Origin: WTAW01 sp964540205
Lineage (GTDB): Bacteria; Acidobacteriota; Aminicenantia; Aminicenantales; Aminicenantaceae
DNA: 5,560 nt
Direction: 5' to 3'
NCBI GenBank assembly: GCA_964540205.1
Contig: CAZIMJ010000362.1
Location: 1-5,560, forward strand
In this document: positions 1 through 5,560 of the stretch, one piece after another
How the letters are laid out: the number at the start of each line of letters is the position of its first letter
Position numbering within the stretch: position 1 is the first letter of the stretch
The notes under the pieces: generated by a model
What the model saw: only the letters and a program-made list of their open reading frames with translations
What the model was told of the DNA's origin: nothing
Databases searched by the model: none
Made by a program: the position numbers and the translations under genes

Positions 1-2389
1 TAGAGAATTGAATCATAAAATTGAGATAGGCCGATGCTCAAATAACGTCGGCCTTTATTGGAGATATAAAACCGATTACTCCCAGGCATTGCGTTACTAT
101 CAAGAGGCATTACAGATAGCAAAAGAACTTGAGAACAAGACCGACGAAGCAGATTTTTTAAGCAATATGGGAATAATCTATAAAAGAATTGGAAACTTGG
201 ATAAGGCAATTGACTTATTCAGTGAAGCCTTACAAATTGATTATCAATTAGGCCGAGAGAAAGAGATCTCTAAAACTTTAAATAATCTCGGTACTACTCT
301 AAGGTCAAAAATTCAGCTTGAATTTCGCAAGAACGATTTCAATCAGGCGATAGAGTATTATAAAGAATCTTTAGAACTCGCGCGAAAGATCGGCGACAGA
401 GAGACAGAGATCAAAGTGTTAAATAACCTTGGATCGATAAATTCAGACGCGCAGAATTATTCCAAAGCGTTGGAGTACTTTAACCAAGGGCTCGAAAAGG
501 CAGAACAGAGTGAGGACACTGAATCTGAGGGAATGATCCTCAACAACTTGGGTATAGTGCACTATAATTTAGGAAATTACGAAAAATCTACACAGTATTT
601 TGAAGACGCTATCCACCTGGCACAAGACATAGGCGGTGGACAAATCCTCTGGGAAGCTTACCTTGAGCTCGGCAACACATTGAGAGAACAGAACGAGCCA
701 AAAAGGGCACTCCAAAAATACAAGAATTCTATTGAAACCATCGAAATAATCCGGTCAAACATCCAGAATGAGGAACAAAAAGCGAGTTTTCTTGGAACTG
801 ATAAGAGGATAGAAGCCTACCAAAATCTTATTGATCTCCTTGTATTACTCCACAAATCTGAGCCCAACAGAAACTATAACCTCCAAGCCTATAATTATAT
901 GGAGCAAGCCAAAGCCCGTGCCTTTTTGGACAGTCTGGAATTAGCAAAGATCGACATCTCCTCTCATGTCGATTTTAAGCTTCTTAACCAGGAAAAAGAA
1001 CTAGAAAAGGATATAACCAAGGTCTACACCCAACTACTGGATGGAGGCCTCTCTTCTGAAGAAAGAGACAAACTTGAGGATTGGCTCAATAGCCTAGAAA
1101 ACCAATTGGAGGCTTTCAAGCTGGAAATCCGGACTGAAAACCCCGCCTATGCACAACTCATATTCCCTAAAGCTGTCCCTATGCAAGAAGTTCAGAAAAA
1201 ACTCCTTGATAACAAAACAGCCTTCTTTGCCTATACCGTAGGAAAAAGGAGCTCTTACGCATTTGTTCTGACTAAAAAGGAACTCAAAATCTTTAGAATC
1301 CCCCCGAGTGAAGAACTCCAGAATATGGTTTCGGATTACCTCAAAATTATCACTGACAAGAGCAACCAAGATTTCGATTTTGGCTATACACTTTTCTCCC
1401 AACTCGTAATGCCTGGAATAAATGCAAATATTAAAAATATCATTTTCGTCCCGGGCGATATTCTAAACTTTCTCCCCTTTGAAACACTAATTACTCAGAA
1501 AGAGATGAACCGCTGGCTAATTGAAGATTATACAGTAACATACGCACCCTCGATTTCATCTTTATACGAATTGATAGACCGCAAAAAAACAAATGGCTCA
1601 AAACAGAGGATGGAACTTCTAGCATTGGGAGATCCCTATTTTGGCTCATTAGAAACAGAAGAAAACGGAGATGACATTCTCCAAGGCTTCTTTTCAACCA
1701 ATACTTTTAACCTTTACAGATTGGAGTATAGCGGAATAGAGATTGAAAAAATCGGCGCACTTTTTTCAGAAAACAAAAAGACAATTTTTCAAAGAGAAAG
1801 TGCATCTGAGGAGCAACTAAAAAATCAACAGCTCGAAGATTACAAAATTCTCCACTTTGCCACACACAGCTTAATAGATGATAAGAAGCCTGATAGATCT
1901 TCTATTATTCTTGCCTTAGATAAGGATCAAAAAGAAGATGGCCTGCTCCGGATGGATGAAATCTATAATCTAAATCTTAATTCTGATCTTGTCACGCTAT
2001 CCGCATGTCAAACTGGCCTAGGGCAGCTAATCAGGGGAGAGGGAATTGAAGGCATCAACAGAGCCTTTTTCTATGCAGGAGCCTCATCTGTCCTTATGAG
2101 CCTCTGGGCAGTCAACGATCAGGCCACCTATCAGCTGATGGAAAGGTTCTACACCCACCTCCGTTCCTCTGACTCTATTATGAAAGCACTGCGTAAAGCT
2201 AAGCTGGAAATGATCAACTCAGGCACATTATCTCACCCTTATTATTGGGCGGGATTTATAATCTCAGGAAAAGCCAATCAAACAATCTTCCCCAATTCAA
2301 CGCACAAGCTATTGATTATTGGTTTCGTTTGCTTTCTCATAATAGGGATTGTCATTGTTGGTATAAGACGCAATAAAAAATCTGCCTAA
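1..2389 (+). CDS. TPR-CHAT caspase-like protease with C-terminal membrane anchor (5' partial)
   Basis: Putative cysteine protease of the CHAT family (caspase/HetF associated with TPRs). The reading frame is open to the left edge with no stop, and the first visible codons already lie in a TPR, so the TTG at 8 is not the start and the N-terminus is missing. Counting that TTG as residue 1: about six TPRs at ~40-residue steps (roughly 10-248, with NNLG/SNMG repeat starts; the third has a short insertion), the conserved AKARAFLDSL motif (301-310), a charged helical linker (322-378), and a CHAT domain (~400-755). Likely catalytic residues are His620 in HFATHS and Cys667 in SACQTG; other family marks are LPFETLI (489-495) and HPYYWAGF (743-750). 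Residues ~768-786 form a hydrophobic helix followed by RRNKKSA, which suggests a membrane anchor with a cytoplasmic tail. TAA stop at 2387-2389. The family is clear; substrate and cell side are not. Paralogous to the CHAT gene at 3770-5560. Confidence 0.93.
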   Translation, partial: RELNHKIEIGRCSNNVGLYWRYKTDYSQALRYYQEALQIAKELENKTDEADFLSNMGIIYKRIGNLDKAIDLFSEALQIDYQLGREKEISKTLNNLGTTLRSKIQLEFRKNDFNQAIEYYKESLELARKIGDRETEIKVLNNLGSINSDAQNYSKALEYFNQGLEKAEQSEDTESEGMILNNLGIVHYNLGNYEKSTQYFEDAIHLAQDIGGGQILWEAYLELGNTLREQNEPKRALQKYKNSIETIEIIRSNIQNEEQKASFLGTDKRIEAYQNLIDLLVLLHKSEPNRNYNLQAYNYMEQAKARAFLDSLELAKIDISSHVDFKLLNQEKELEKDITKVYTQLLDGGLSSEERDKLEDWLNSLENQLEAFKLEIRTENPAYAQLIFPKAVPMQEVQKKLLDNKTAFFAYTVGKRSSYAFVLTKKELKIFRIPPSEELQNMVSDYLKIITDKSNQDFDFGYTLFSQLVMPGINANIKNIIFVPGDILNFLPFETLITQKEMNRWLIEDYTVTYAPSISSLYELIDRKKTNGSKQRMELLALGDPYFGSLETEENGDDILQGFFSTNTFNLYRLEYSGIEIEKIGALFSENKKTIFQRESASEEQLKNQQLEDYKILHFATHSLIDDKKPDRSSIILALDKDQKEDGLLRMDEIYNLNLNSDLVTLSACQTGLGQLIRGEGIEGINRAFFYAGASSVLMSLWAVNDQATYQLMERFYTHLRSSDSIMKALRKAKLEMINSGTLSHPYYWAGFIISGKANQTIFPNSTHKLLIIGFVCFLIIGIVIVGIRRNKKSA

Positions 2390-2418
2390 AGCCGATGATG
2401 TTTTCTTAATTCAATCCT

Positions 2419-2438
2419 AAAAATATTAAATTTTTTTT
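2419..2438 (+). terminator. Weak AT-only inverted repeat ending in a T-run (possible terminator)
   Basis: AAAAAT (2419-2424) and ATTTTT (2430-2435) form a perfect 6-bp inverted repeat around ATTAA, and the T-run continues to 2438, thirty bases after the first CHAT stop codon. The position suits a transcript end. However, the stem has no G or C, so an intrinsic terminator would be weak, and AT-rich spacers often contain such repeats by chance. Low confidence. Confidence 0.22.
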
Positions 2439-2455
2439 CAGATTCTGAGAAAAAA
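2433..2455. repeat. Imperfect inverted repeat upstream of the sigma promoter
   Basis: TTTTTTCAG (2433-2441) can pair with CTG (2445-2447) plus AAAAAA (2450-2455) across a 3-base loop, with AG (2448-2449) bulged. It shares its T-run with the inverted repeat at 2419-2438, so the two folds would compete. No U-tract follows on either strand, so it does not read as an intrinsic terminator. It lies about 37 bases upstream of the proposed -35 box and could be a protein-binding site or merely chance in AT-rich DNA. Confidence 0.2.
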
Positions 2456-2491
2456 TCAGTCTAAAAACCCTCTATATAAAATAGTGGCTCA

Positions 2492-2520
2492 TTGTTCGGC
2501 TATAAACCAAATGATATAAT
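2492..2520 (+). promoter_or_regulatory. Sigma-70-like promoter of the sigma/anti-sigma operon
   Basis: A perfect -10 box TATAAT (2515-2520) lies exactly 17 bases downstream of TTGTTC (2492-2497), which matches the first three positions of the -35 consensus TTGACA. Transcription would begin near 2527, only about eight bases before the ATG at 2535, giving a nearly leaderless mRNA. No typical ECF promoter motif (AAC-type -35) was seen, so the pair looks driven by the housekeeping sigma factor and not by clear autoregulation. The promoter separates this operon from the CHAT gene upstream. Confidence 0.6.
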
Positions 2521-2534
2521 CCGCCCAACAAGAT

Positions 2535-3074
2535 ATGGAAAAAGATAGATTGCATGAATTTGAAAGGCTAGTAGAAAAATATTCGAGGTTTATCGAATCA
2601 CAAATTTTGCAATTCAACCCACAGAAAAACGGCATTGATCCGGACGATATATTCCAAGAAGTTAAAATAAAATTATGGAATGTTTTGATTGATGAGAAAA
2701 AAATCTACAGCTATTCGTCTTATATAAAGAAGATTGTGAATTCTTGTGTTATCGATCAGATAAGGAAGTCAAAAAGAGAAGATGGAGTGATATCGAACGA
2801 AAAAAGAAAAAAAATCTCTGATAGGCGCAGCTATTACAAGAAACACAATTCTTCTGAGAGCGAGCTAAAAAATATGGTGGGTGAAGCGGTAGAATCTCTC
2901 ATGGAATCCCGCCGAAGAGTCGTAAGGTTGTTTTTATTGAATATGACCCTTGAGGAAATTGCCATCTTTCTCAATTGGAGTGAGGCTAAAACTAGAAACC
3001 TGCTCTACCGGGGTTTAAATGATCTAAAAAGGAGGCTCAAAGAAAAAGGAATTGAATATGAAGATAAGCCATAG
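2535..3074 (+). CDS. ECF-type RNA polymerase sigma factor
   Basis: A 179-residue sigma-70-family protein of extracytoplasmic-function (ECF, group 4) size and layout, which should direct RNA polymerase to a dedicated promoter set. Region 2 spans about residues 8-80, with the region 2.2-like motif DPDDIFQEV (35-43) and a DNA-binding helix ending in SCVIDQIRKSK (70-80). Region 4 spans about 118-172, with a helix-turn-helix in TLEEIAIFLNWSEAKTRNLL (138-157). The linker (~78-104) is unusually rich in Lys and Arg. There is no region 1.1 or 3 and no C-terminal extension. The ATG at 2535 is the only sensible start: in-frame upstream there is a TAA at 2517-2519 and no start codon between, and the alignment begins at once. 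No clear Shine-Dalgarno precedes it. The 3' end overlaps the anti-sigma gene by 17 bases, the usual arrangement of a sigma with its cognate inhibitor. Target genes cannot be told from the window. Confidence 0.93.
   Translation: MEKDRLHEFERLVEKYSRFIESQILQFNPQKNGIDPDDIFQEVKIKLWNVLIDEKKIYSYSSYIKKIVNSCVIDQIRKSKREDGVISNEKRKKISDRRSYYKKHNSSESELKNMVGEAVESLMESRRRVVRLFLLNMTLEEIAIFLNWSEAKTRNLLYRGLNDLKRRLKEKGIEYEDKP
3046..3057 (+). promoter_or_regulatory. Ribosome binding site of the anti-sigma gene, inside the sigma gene
   Basis: AAGGA (3046-3050) stands seven bases before the ATG at 3058, good Shine-Dalgarno spacing. It decides the start: the in-frame TTG at 3052 would be only one base from this site and is unlikely to be used. 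The site lies in the last codons of the sigma gene, so terminating sigma ribosomes could promote anti-sigma initiation and keep the two proteins in proportion. Confidence 0.65.
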
Positions 3075-3753
3075 AGATTTAAAGGAGCTCTACAGGGATT
3101 ATCTGGAAGATAAGCCCCCTGTCTCCAGAGCTAAATGCCCCTCGCCCCAAGACATCACTGCTTGCCTCAGAGGTGAACGCTCAAAAAATAGAAGGAATCA
3201 GATCCTCGACCATATATTCCAGTGTGCTTATTGCCATGAAGAATTCGAATTTGCTCTGGAAATAATAAGAGAAGAAGAAAAGTTCATTCATGATTTGAGC
3301 ACAATTATCAAAGAAAACAACCACGGGAAAAAGAATAAATTCTTTCAGCTTCACCCATTTCGTCCAGCTTGGATATGTGGCTTCATATTCATCATAGGAG
3401 TTGTCTTAATCTCACTCTTTGTACATAACATCTCTGAGGAACGTAAGTACCGCGGTGCTGAATCTCACTCTGTCACGCTGATCACTCCAAACAAAAAAAA
3501 GATTCTAAAAACTCAACTTGAGTTCGAATGGAAACATGTCCAAAATTCAGACTATTTTATCCTCGAAATTTTCGATGAATCCTTATACCCTATTTGGAAA
3601 AGCGACAAGATCACTATAAATCACACCTTGCTTTCCGAGGAAATCACAAACAAACTCCTCAAACAAAAAACATACTACTGGATGGTGACAGCTTTTCTCT
3701 CAGATGGAAAAACAATAGAATCTCGATTGCAAGACTTTGTGATCTCTGACTAA
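3058..3753 (+). CDS. Transmembrane zinc-finger anti-sigma factor with Fn3-like outer domain
   Basis: A 231-residue protein, predicted to bind and inhibit the sigma factor encoded just before it. The N-terminal cytoplasmic part has a zf-HC2/ZAS-type zinc site: Cys27 and Cys36 upstream, then His52-x3-Cys56-x2-Cys59 in DHIFQCAYC. One membrane helix (~104-122, PAWICGFIFIIGVVLISLF) follows a basic stretch (KKNK, HPFRP), which predicts N-in/C-out topology. Residues ~137-230 lie outside and look like a single beta sandwich of the Fn3/Ig type: TLITPNKK, then LEFEWKHV, DYFILEIFDE, a YYWMVTAF strand and a final RLQDFVIS strand. This could sense an envelope signal or be a protease target. ATG at 3058 is chosen by its Shine-Dalgarno; it overlaps the sigma gene by 17 bases. 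The stop is 16 bases from the stop of the convergent CHAT gene. Anti-sigma role: strong from motif plus position; the Fn3-like fold is inferred from strand pattern only. Confidence 0.88.
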   Translation: MKISHRDLKELYRDYLEDKPPVSRAKCPSPQDITACLRGERSKNRRNQILDHIFQCAYCHEEFEFALEIIREEEKFIHDLSTIIKENNHGKKNKFFQLHPFRPAWICGFIFIIGVVLISLFVHNISEERKYRGAESHSVTLITPNKKKILKTQLEFEWKHVQNSDYFILEIFDESLYPIWKSDKITINHTLLSEEITNKLLKQKTYYWMVTAFLSDGKTIESRLQDFVISD

Positions 3754-3769
3754 AATCCCCACTAAAACC

Positions 3770-5560
3770 TCAATTACGATTGCCAAAATTTACTTTTGAA
3801 GCATATTCCCCGTTCAAAACAAAAGCAGCCCAGTAAAATGGATGAGAATACTTGGATTTGATCATCTCTAATTTGGCCAATCGGAGAGATTGAGTTTTAT
3901 TCCTACCTTGCGATAGAAAGCCATAAAAATGGTTCATGAAAATAGACGTGGATTTGTCATCAATTTTCCATAGTGTGGAAACAACAGATTTTGCACCTGA
4001 ATAAAAAAATATTCTAGGAAGTCCCAGAACACCCTCGCCTTTTTCCAATCTCCCTCTTCCCGTCTGACAGGCAGAAAGGATCACAAGATCAGACGTCATC
4101 CTTAAGTTGTAGATTTCACTCACTTGAAGAAAACCATCTTCATCTAAAGAATCCTCCTTCGAAAGAACAAGTGCCGACCGAAACGGAAATCTTTCATCGA
4201 GAATTGCATGACAGGCAAAATGAATGATCTGGTAATTATCAAGCGTGAGGTTCTTGATGGTTTTCTCACTCGCTCTATGATTTAGATAAATATCTCGTTT
4301 TGTTTTGTGAAAAAATTCTGAAATTCCTCTGACTTCATGCTCACTGTAGGGAAGAGAAGCTAAATCAAATCCCTCATTCTGATAAACCTCTTTAAGAATC
4401 TCCGAGGGAATCATTTTTTTTCTATTGGTTTTGCCATTCCAAGTATAAGCAGGATTTCCTAAAGCTAATAGATCTTTTGAGTAATCCTTCTTTGTCCCGT
4501 TAGTTAAGAACAGAAGAGAAGAGGAGGATGGGGCATAGGAGATTTTATATTTTGAGACTAGAGAGCAATCTGAAGCTTTCTTCTTTTGCAGGTCTAAAAT
4601 GAGGGTTTCGAATGGCAAATAATAAAGTACCCCATCAGGAATAATAATCAAGTTCTCAACGGAATCTGGTATATTCCAGGATTCACGACAAAGTAATTCT
4701 TTCCCTAGACGTTTTGAGGCCTTGATGCCTTGAAATTCTCCATCAGGGCGTGTGGAAAGAACTTTCAAATAGGCTTTCAATGACCTCCAAATCTCCTCTC
4801 TACCAGGGAGAAGATGCAGCCAAATCTCTCTTTTTGTAACGAAGAACACGTAGGACTCTTTTTCGCCTAGAAAATATTCGATTAATGCTGTCTTATTATC
4901 GATTATTTGATCTTGGACGTGTTCAAGACGACAAGGAACAGGAGCAACTATATCCGCTACTTCTGGGACCTCAATCCGAATTTTCTGCAGGAGAAGCGAG
5001 TAATCATCTTCTGCTCTTTTGAGTTTTTGTAATAAATTCATCCGTTGATTTCCAGATAATTCTTGACCAGTAAGTTCCCGGATAGCGAGAGAAATTTGGT
5101 TAGATATTGCTCTTTCCTGTTCCTTTAAATGTGGAGTGAGTCTTTCCCGGATATTAACCTTAGATTCTCCCAAACTCTCGAGGAATGCCCGCGCTTTTGC
5201 ACCCTCAACAACATGAAATATTTCCCTAAGATCTTTAGAATTCTCACTCTTCTGGGATCTAAACAAAAGCCTAATCTGCGATTCATAGACTTTTTGTTTA
5301 TTCCTCGCAAAACTTGATTTGTAGGTATCCACAGTAATTTGACTTCTAATTCGATCGATAACACTTACAGCCATCTTGTAATAAAACACGGCATCTGAAT
5401 ATTCCTCTTTCAGTTCATAACAGCGCCCTAACCCAAAGTAAGCTTCCCAAAGGATTTCTCCCCTACTTAACTTTTTTCCTAAATCAATAGCTCTCATAAA
5501 GAATTTCTTCGCTGCATCAATCTCAGCAAGATGGAATTTCGCATTTCCAATATTGTTCAA
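3770..5560 (-). CDS. TPR-CHAT caspase-like protease, no C-terminal anchor (5' partial)
   Basis: A second putative CHAT-family cysteine protease, on the minus strand and convergent with the anti-sigma gene. The visible 596 residues begin inside a TPR (NNIGNAKFHLAEIDAAKKFF) at the window edge; the TTG there aligns with residue ~179 of the first CHAT protein, so about 180 or more N-terminal residues are outside. Visible parts: two TPRs (~1-75), the linker motif AKARAFLESL (121-130), a charged helical stretch (~145-195) and the CHAT domain (~220-585). Likely catalytic pair: His451 in HFACHA and Cys498 in SACQTG, 47 residues apart, the same spacing as in the first protein. Other conserved blocks are LPFETLIL (315-322), YAPSSSSL (342-349) and SHPFYWAAFVLNG (572-584). 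It ends 12 residues after that block (TGA at 3770-3772) with no membrane helix, so unlike its paralogue it carries no C-terminal anchor. Shared motifs such as GEILWEAY versus GQILWEAY show common descent. Substrate unknown; the sigma/anti-sigma pair is the obvious neighbour to test. Confidence 0.93.
   Translation of the reverse strand: MNNIGNAKFHLAEIDAAKKFFMRAIDLGKKLSRGEILWEAYFGLGRCYELKEEYSDAVFYYKMAVSVIDRIRSQITVDTYKSSFARNKQKVYESQIRLLFRSQKSENSKDLREIFHVVEGAKARAFLESLGESKVNIRERLTPHLKEQERAISNQISLAIRELTGQELSGNQRMNLLQKLKRAEDDYSLLLQKIRIEVPEVADIVAPVPCRLEHVQDQIIDNKTALIEYFLGEKESYVFFVTKREIWLHLLPGREEIWRSLKAYLKVLSTRPDGEFQGIKASKRLGKELLCRESWNIPDSVENLIIIPDGVLYYLPFETLILDLQKKKASDCSLVSKYKISYAPSSSSLLFLTNGTKKDYSKDLLALGNPAYTWNGKTNRKKMIPSEILKEVYQNEGFDLASLPYSEHEVRGISEFFHKTKRDIYLNHRASEKTIKNLTLDNYQIIHFACHAILDERFPFRSALVLSKEDSLDEDGFLQVSEIYNLRMTSDLVILSACQTGRGRLEKGEGVLGLPRIFFYSGAKSVVSTLWKIDDKSTSIFMNHFYGFLSQGRNKTQSLRLAKLEMIKSKYSHPFYWAAFVLNGEYASKVNFGNRN

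Noticed and set aside
8..10. TTG as start codon of the first CHAT gene
   Set aside because: The frame is open to the window edge and the residues are mid-TPR, so the gene begins upstream; no Shine-Dalgarno is possible in seven bases.
1094..1697. Minus-strand open frames opposite CHAT gene 1 (1094-1402 and 1491-1697)
   Set aside because: They lie wholly within a well-supported coding region and encode no recognisable motif; chance frames.
2477..2482. Second -10-like box TAAAAT
   Set aside because: No -35-like hexamer at 16-18 bases upstream; the promoter at 2492-2520 is much better.
2511..2519. ATG-ATA-TAA mini-frame before the sigma gene
   Set aside because: It overlaps the -10 box, so it would not be transcribed from the proposed promoter, and two codons without a Shine-Dalgarno are not credible as a leader peptide.
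2390..2534. tRNA, small RNA or riboswitch in the spacer
   Set aside because: No cloverleaf, conserved riboswitch core or GC-rich hairpin; only AT-rich inverted repeats and the promoter.
3052..3054. TTG as start codon of the anti-sigma gene
   Set aside because: AAGGA at 3046-3050 would be one base away; the ATG at 3058 has proper spacing and fits the family N-terminus.
5125..5364. Short open frames on both strands within CHAT gene 2
   Set aside because: They overlap conserved linker and TPR coding sequence and resemble no family.
5558..5560. TTG as start codon of the second CHAT gene
   Set aside because: It sits exactly at the window edge within a TPR (LNNIG pattern); the paralogue has about 180 more residues before this point.
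1..5560. Type III-E CRISPR/Craspase locus
   Set aside because: No repeat-spacer array, gRAMP (Cas7-11), cas1 or Csx30-like gene is seen; the CHAT proteins share family motifs only, and the anti-sigma is a ZAS membrane protein, not Csx30.

Overview
The window holds four protein-coding genes and almost no other sequence: TPR-CHAT protease 1 (+, cut at the left edge), an ECF-type sigma factor (+), a membrane zinc-finger anti-sigma factor (+), and TPR-CHAT protease 2 (-, cut at the right edge). It is AT-rich bacterial DNA with ordinary bacterial coding. From memory of the families, ECF sigma plus zf-HC2/Fn3-like anti-sigma genes next to large TPR-CHAT proteins recall Candidatus Aminicenantes-type (Acidobacteriota-related) genomes. 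That placement is a low-confidence inference; no rRNA or other marker gene is present to settle it.

Layout. Positions 1-2389 carry the C-terminal ~795 residues of the first TPR-CHAT protein: about six TPRs, a helical linker, a CHAT (caspase-like) domain with an intact His/Cys pair, and a C-terminal membrane helix. Positions 2390-2534 are the only real intergenic space. It contains AT-rich inverted repeats and a good sigma-70-like promoter (TTGTTC, 17 bp, TATAAT) just before the sigma gene. Positions 2535-3074 encode the 179-residue sigma factor. The anti-sigma gene (3058-3753) overlaps it by 17 bases and has its own Shine-Dalgarno inside the sigma gene. After a 16-base gap comes the stop codon of the second TPR-CHAT gene, which runs on the minus strand out of the right edge.

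How they may work together. The sigma/anti-sigma pair is a standard envelope-signalling module: the cytoplasmic zinc finger should hold the sigma factor, and an outer beta-sandwich-like domain could sense a signal or present a cleavage site. What stands out is that this pair sits between two putative CHAT proteases. In the CRISPR-associated Craspase system, a TPR-CHAT protease (Csx29) cleaves Csx30 and so frees a sigma factor. The arrangement here suggests, but does not prove, a CRISPR-independent version in which CHAT proteolysis releases the sigma factor. No gRAMP gene, CRISPR array or cas gene is visible.
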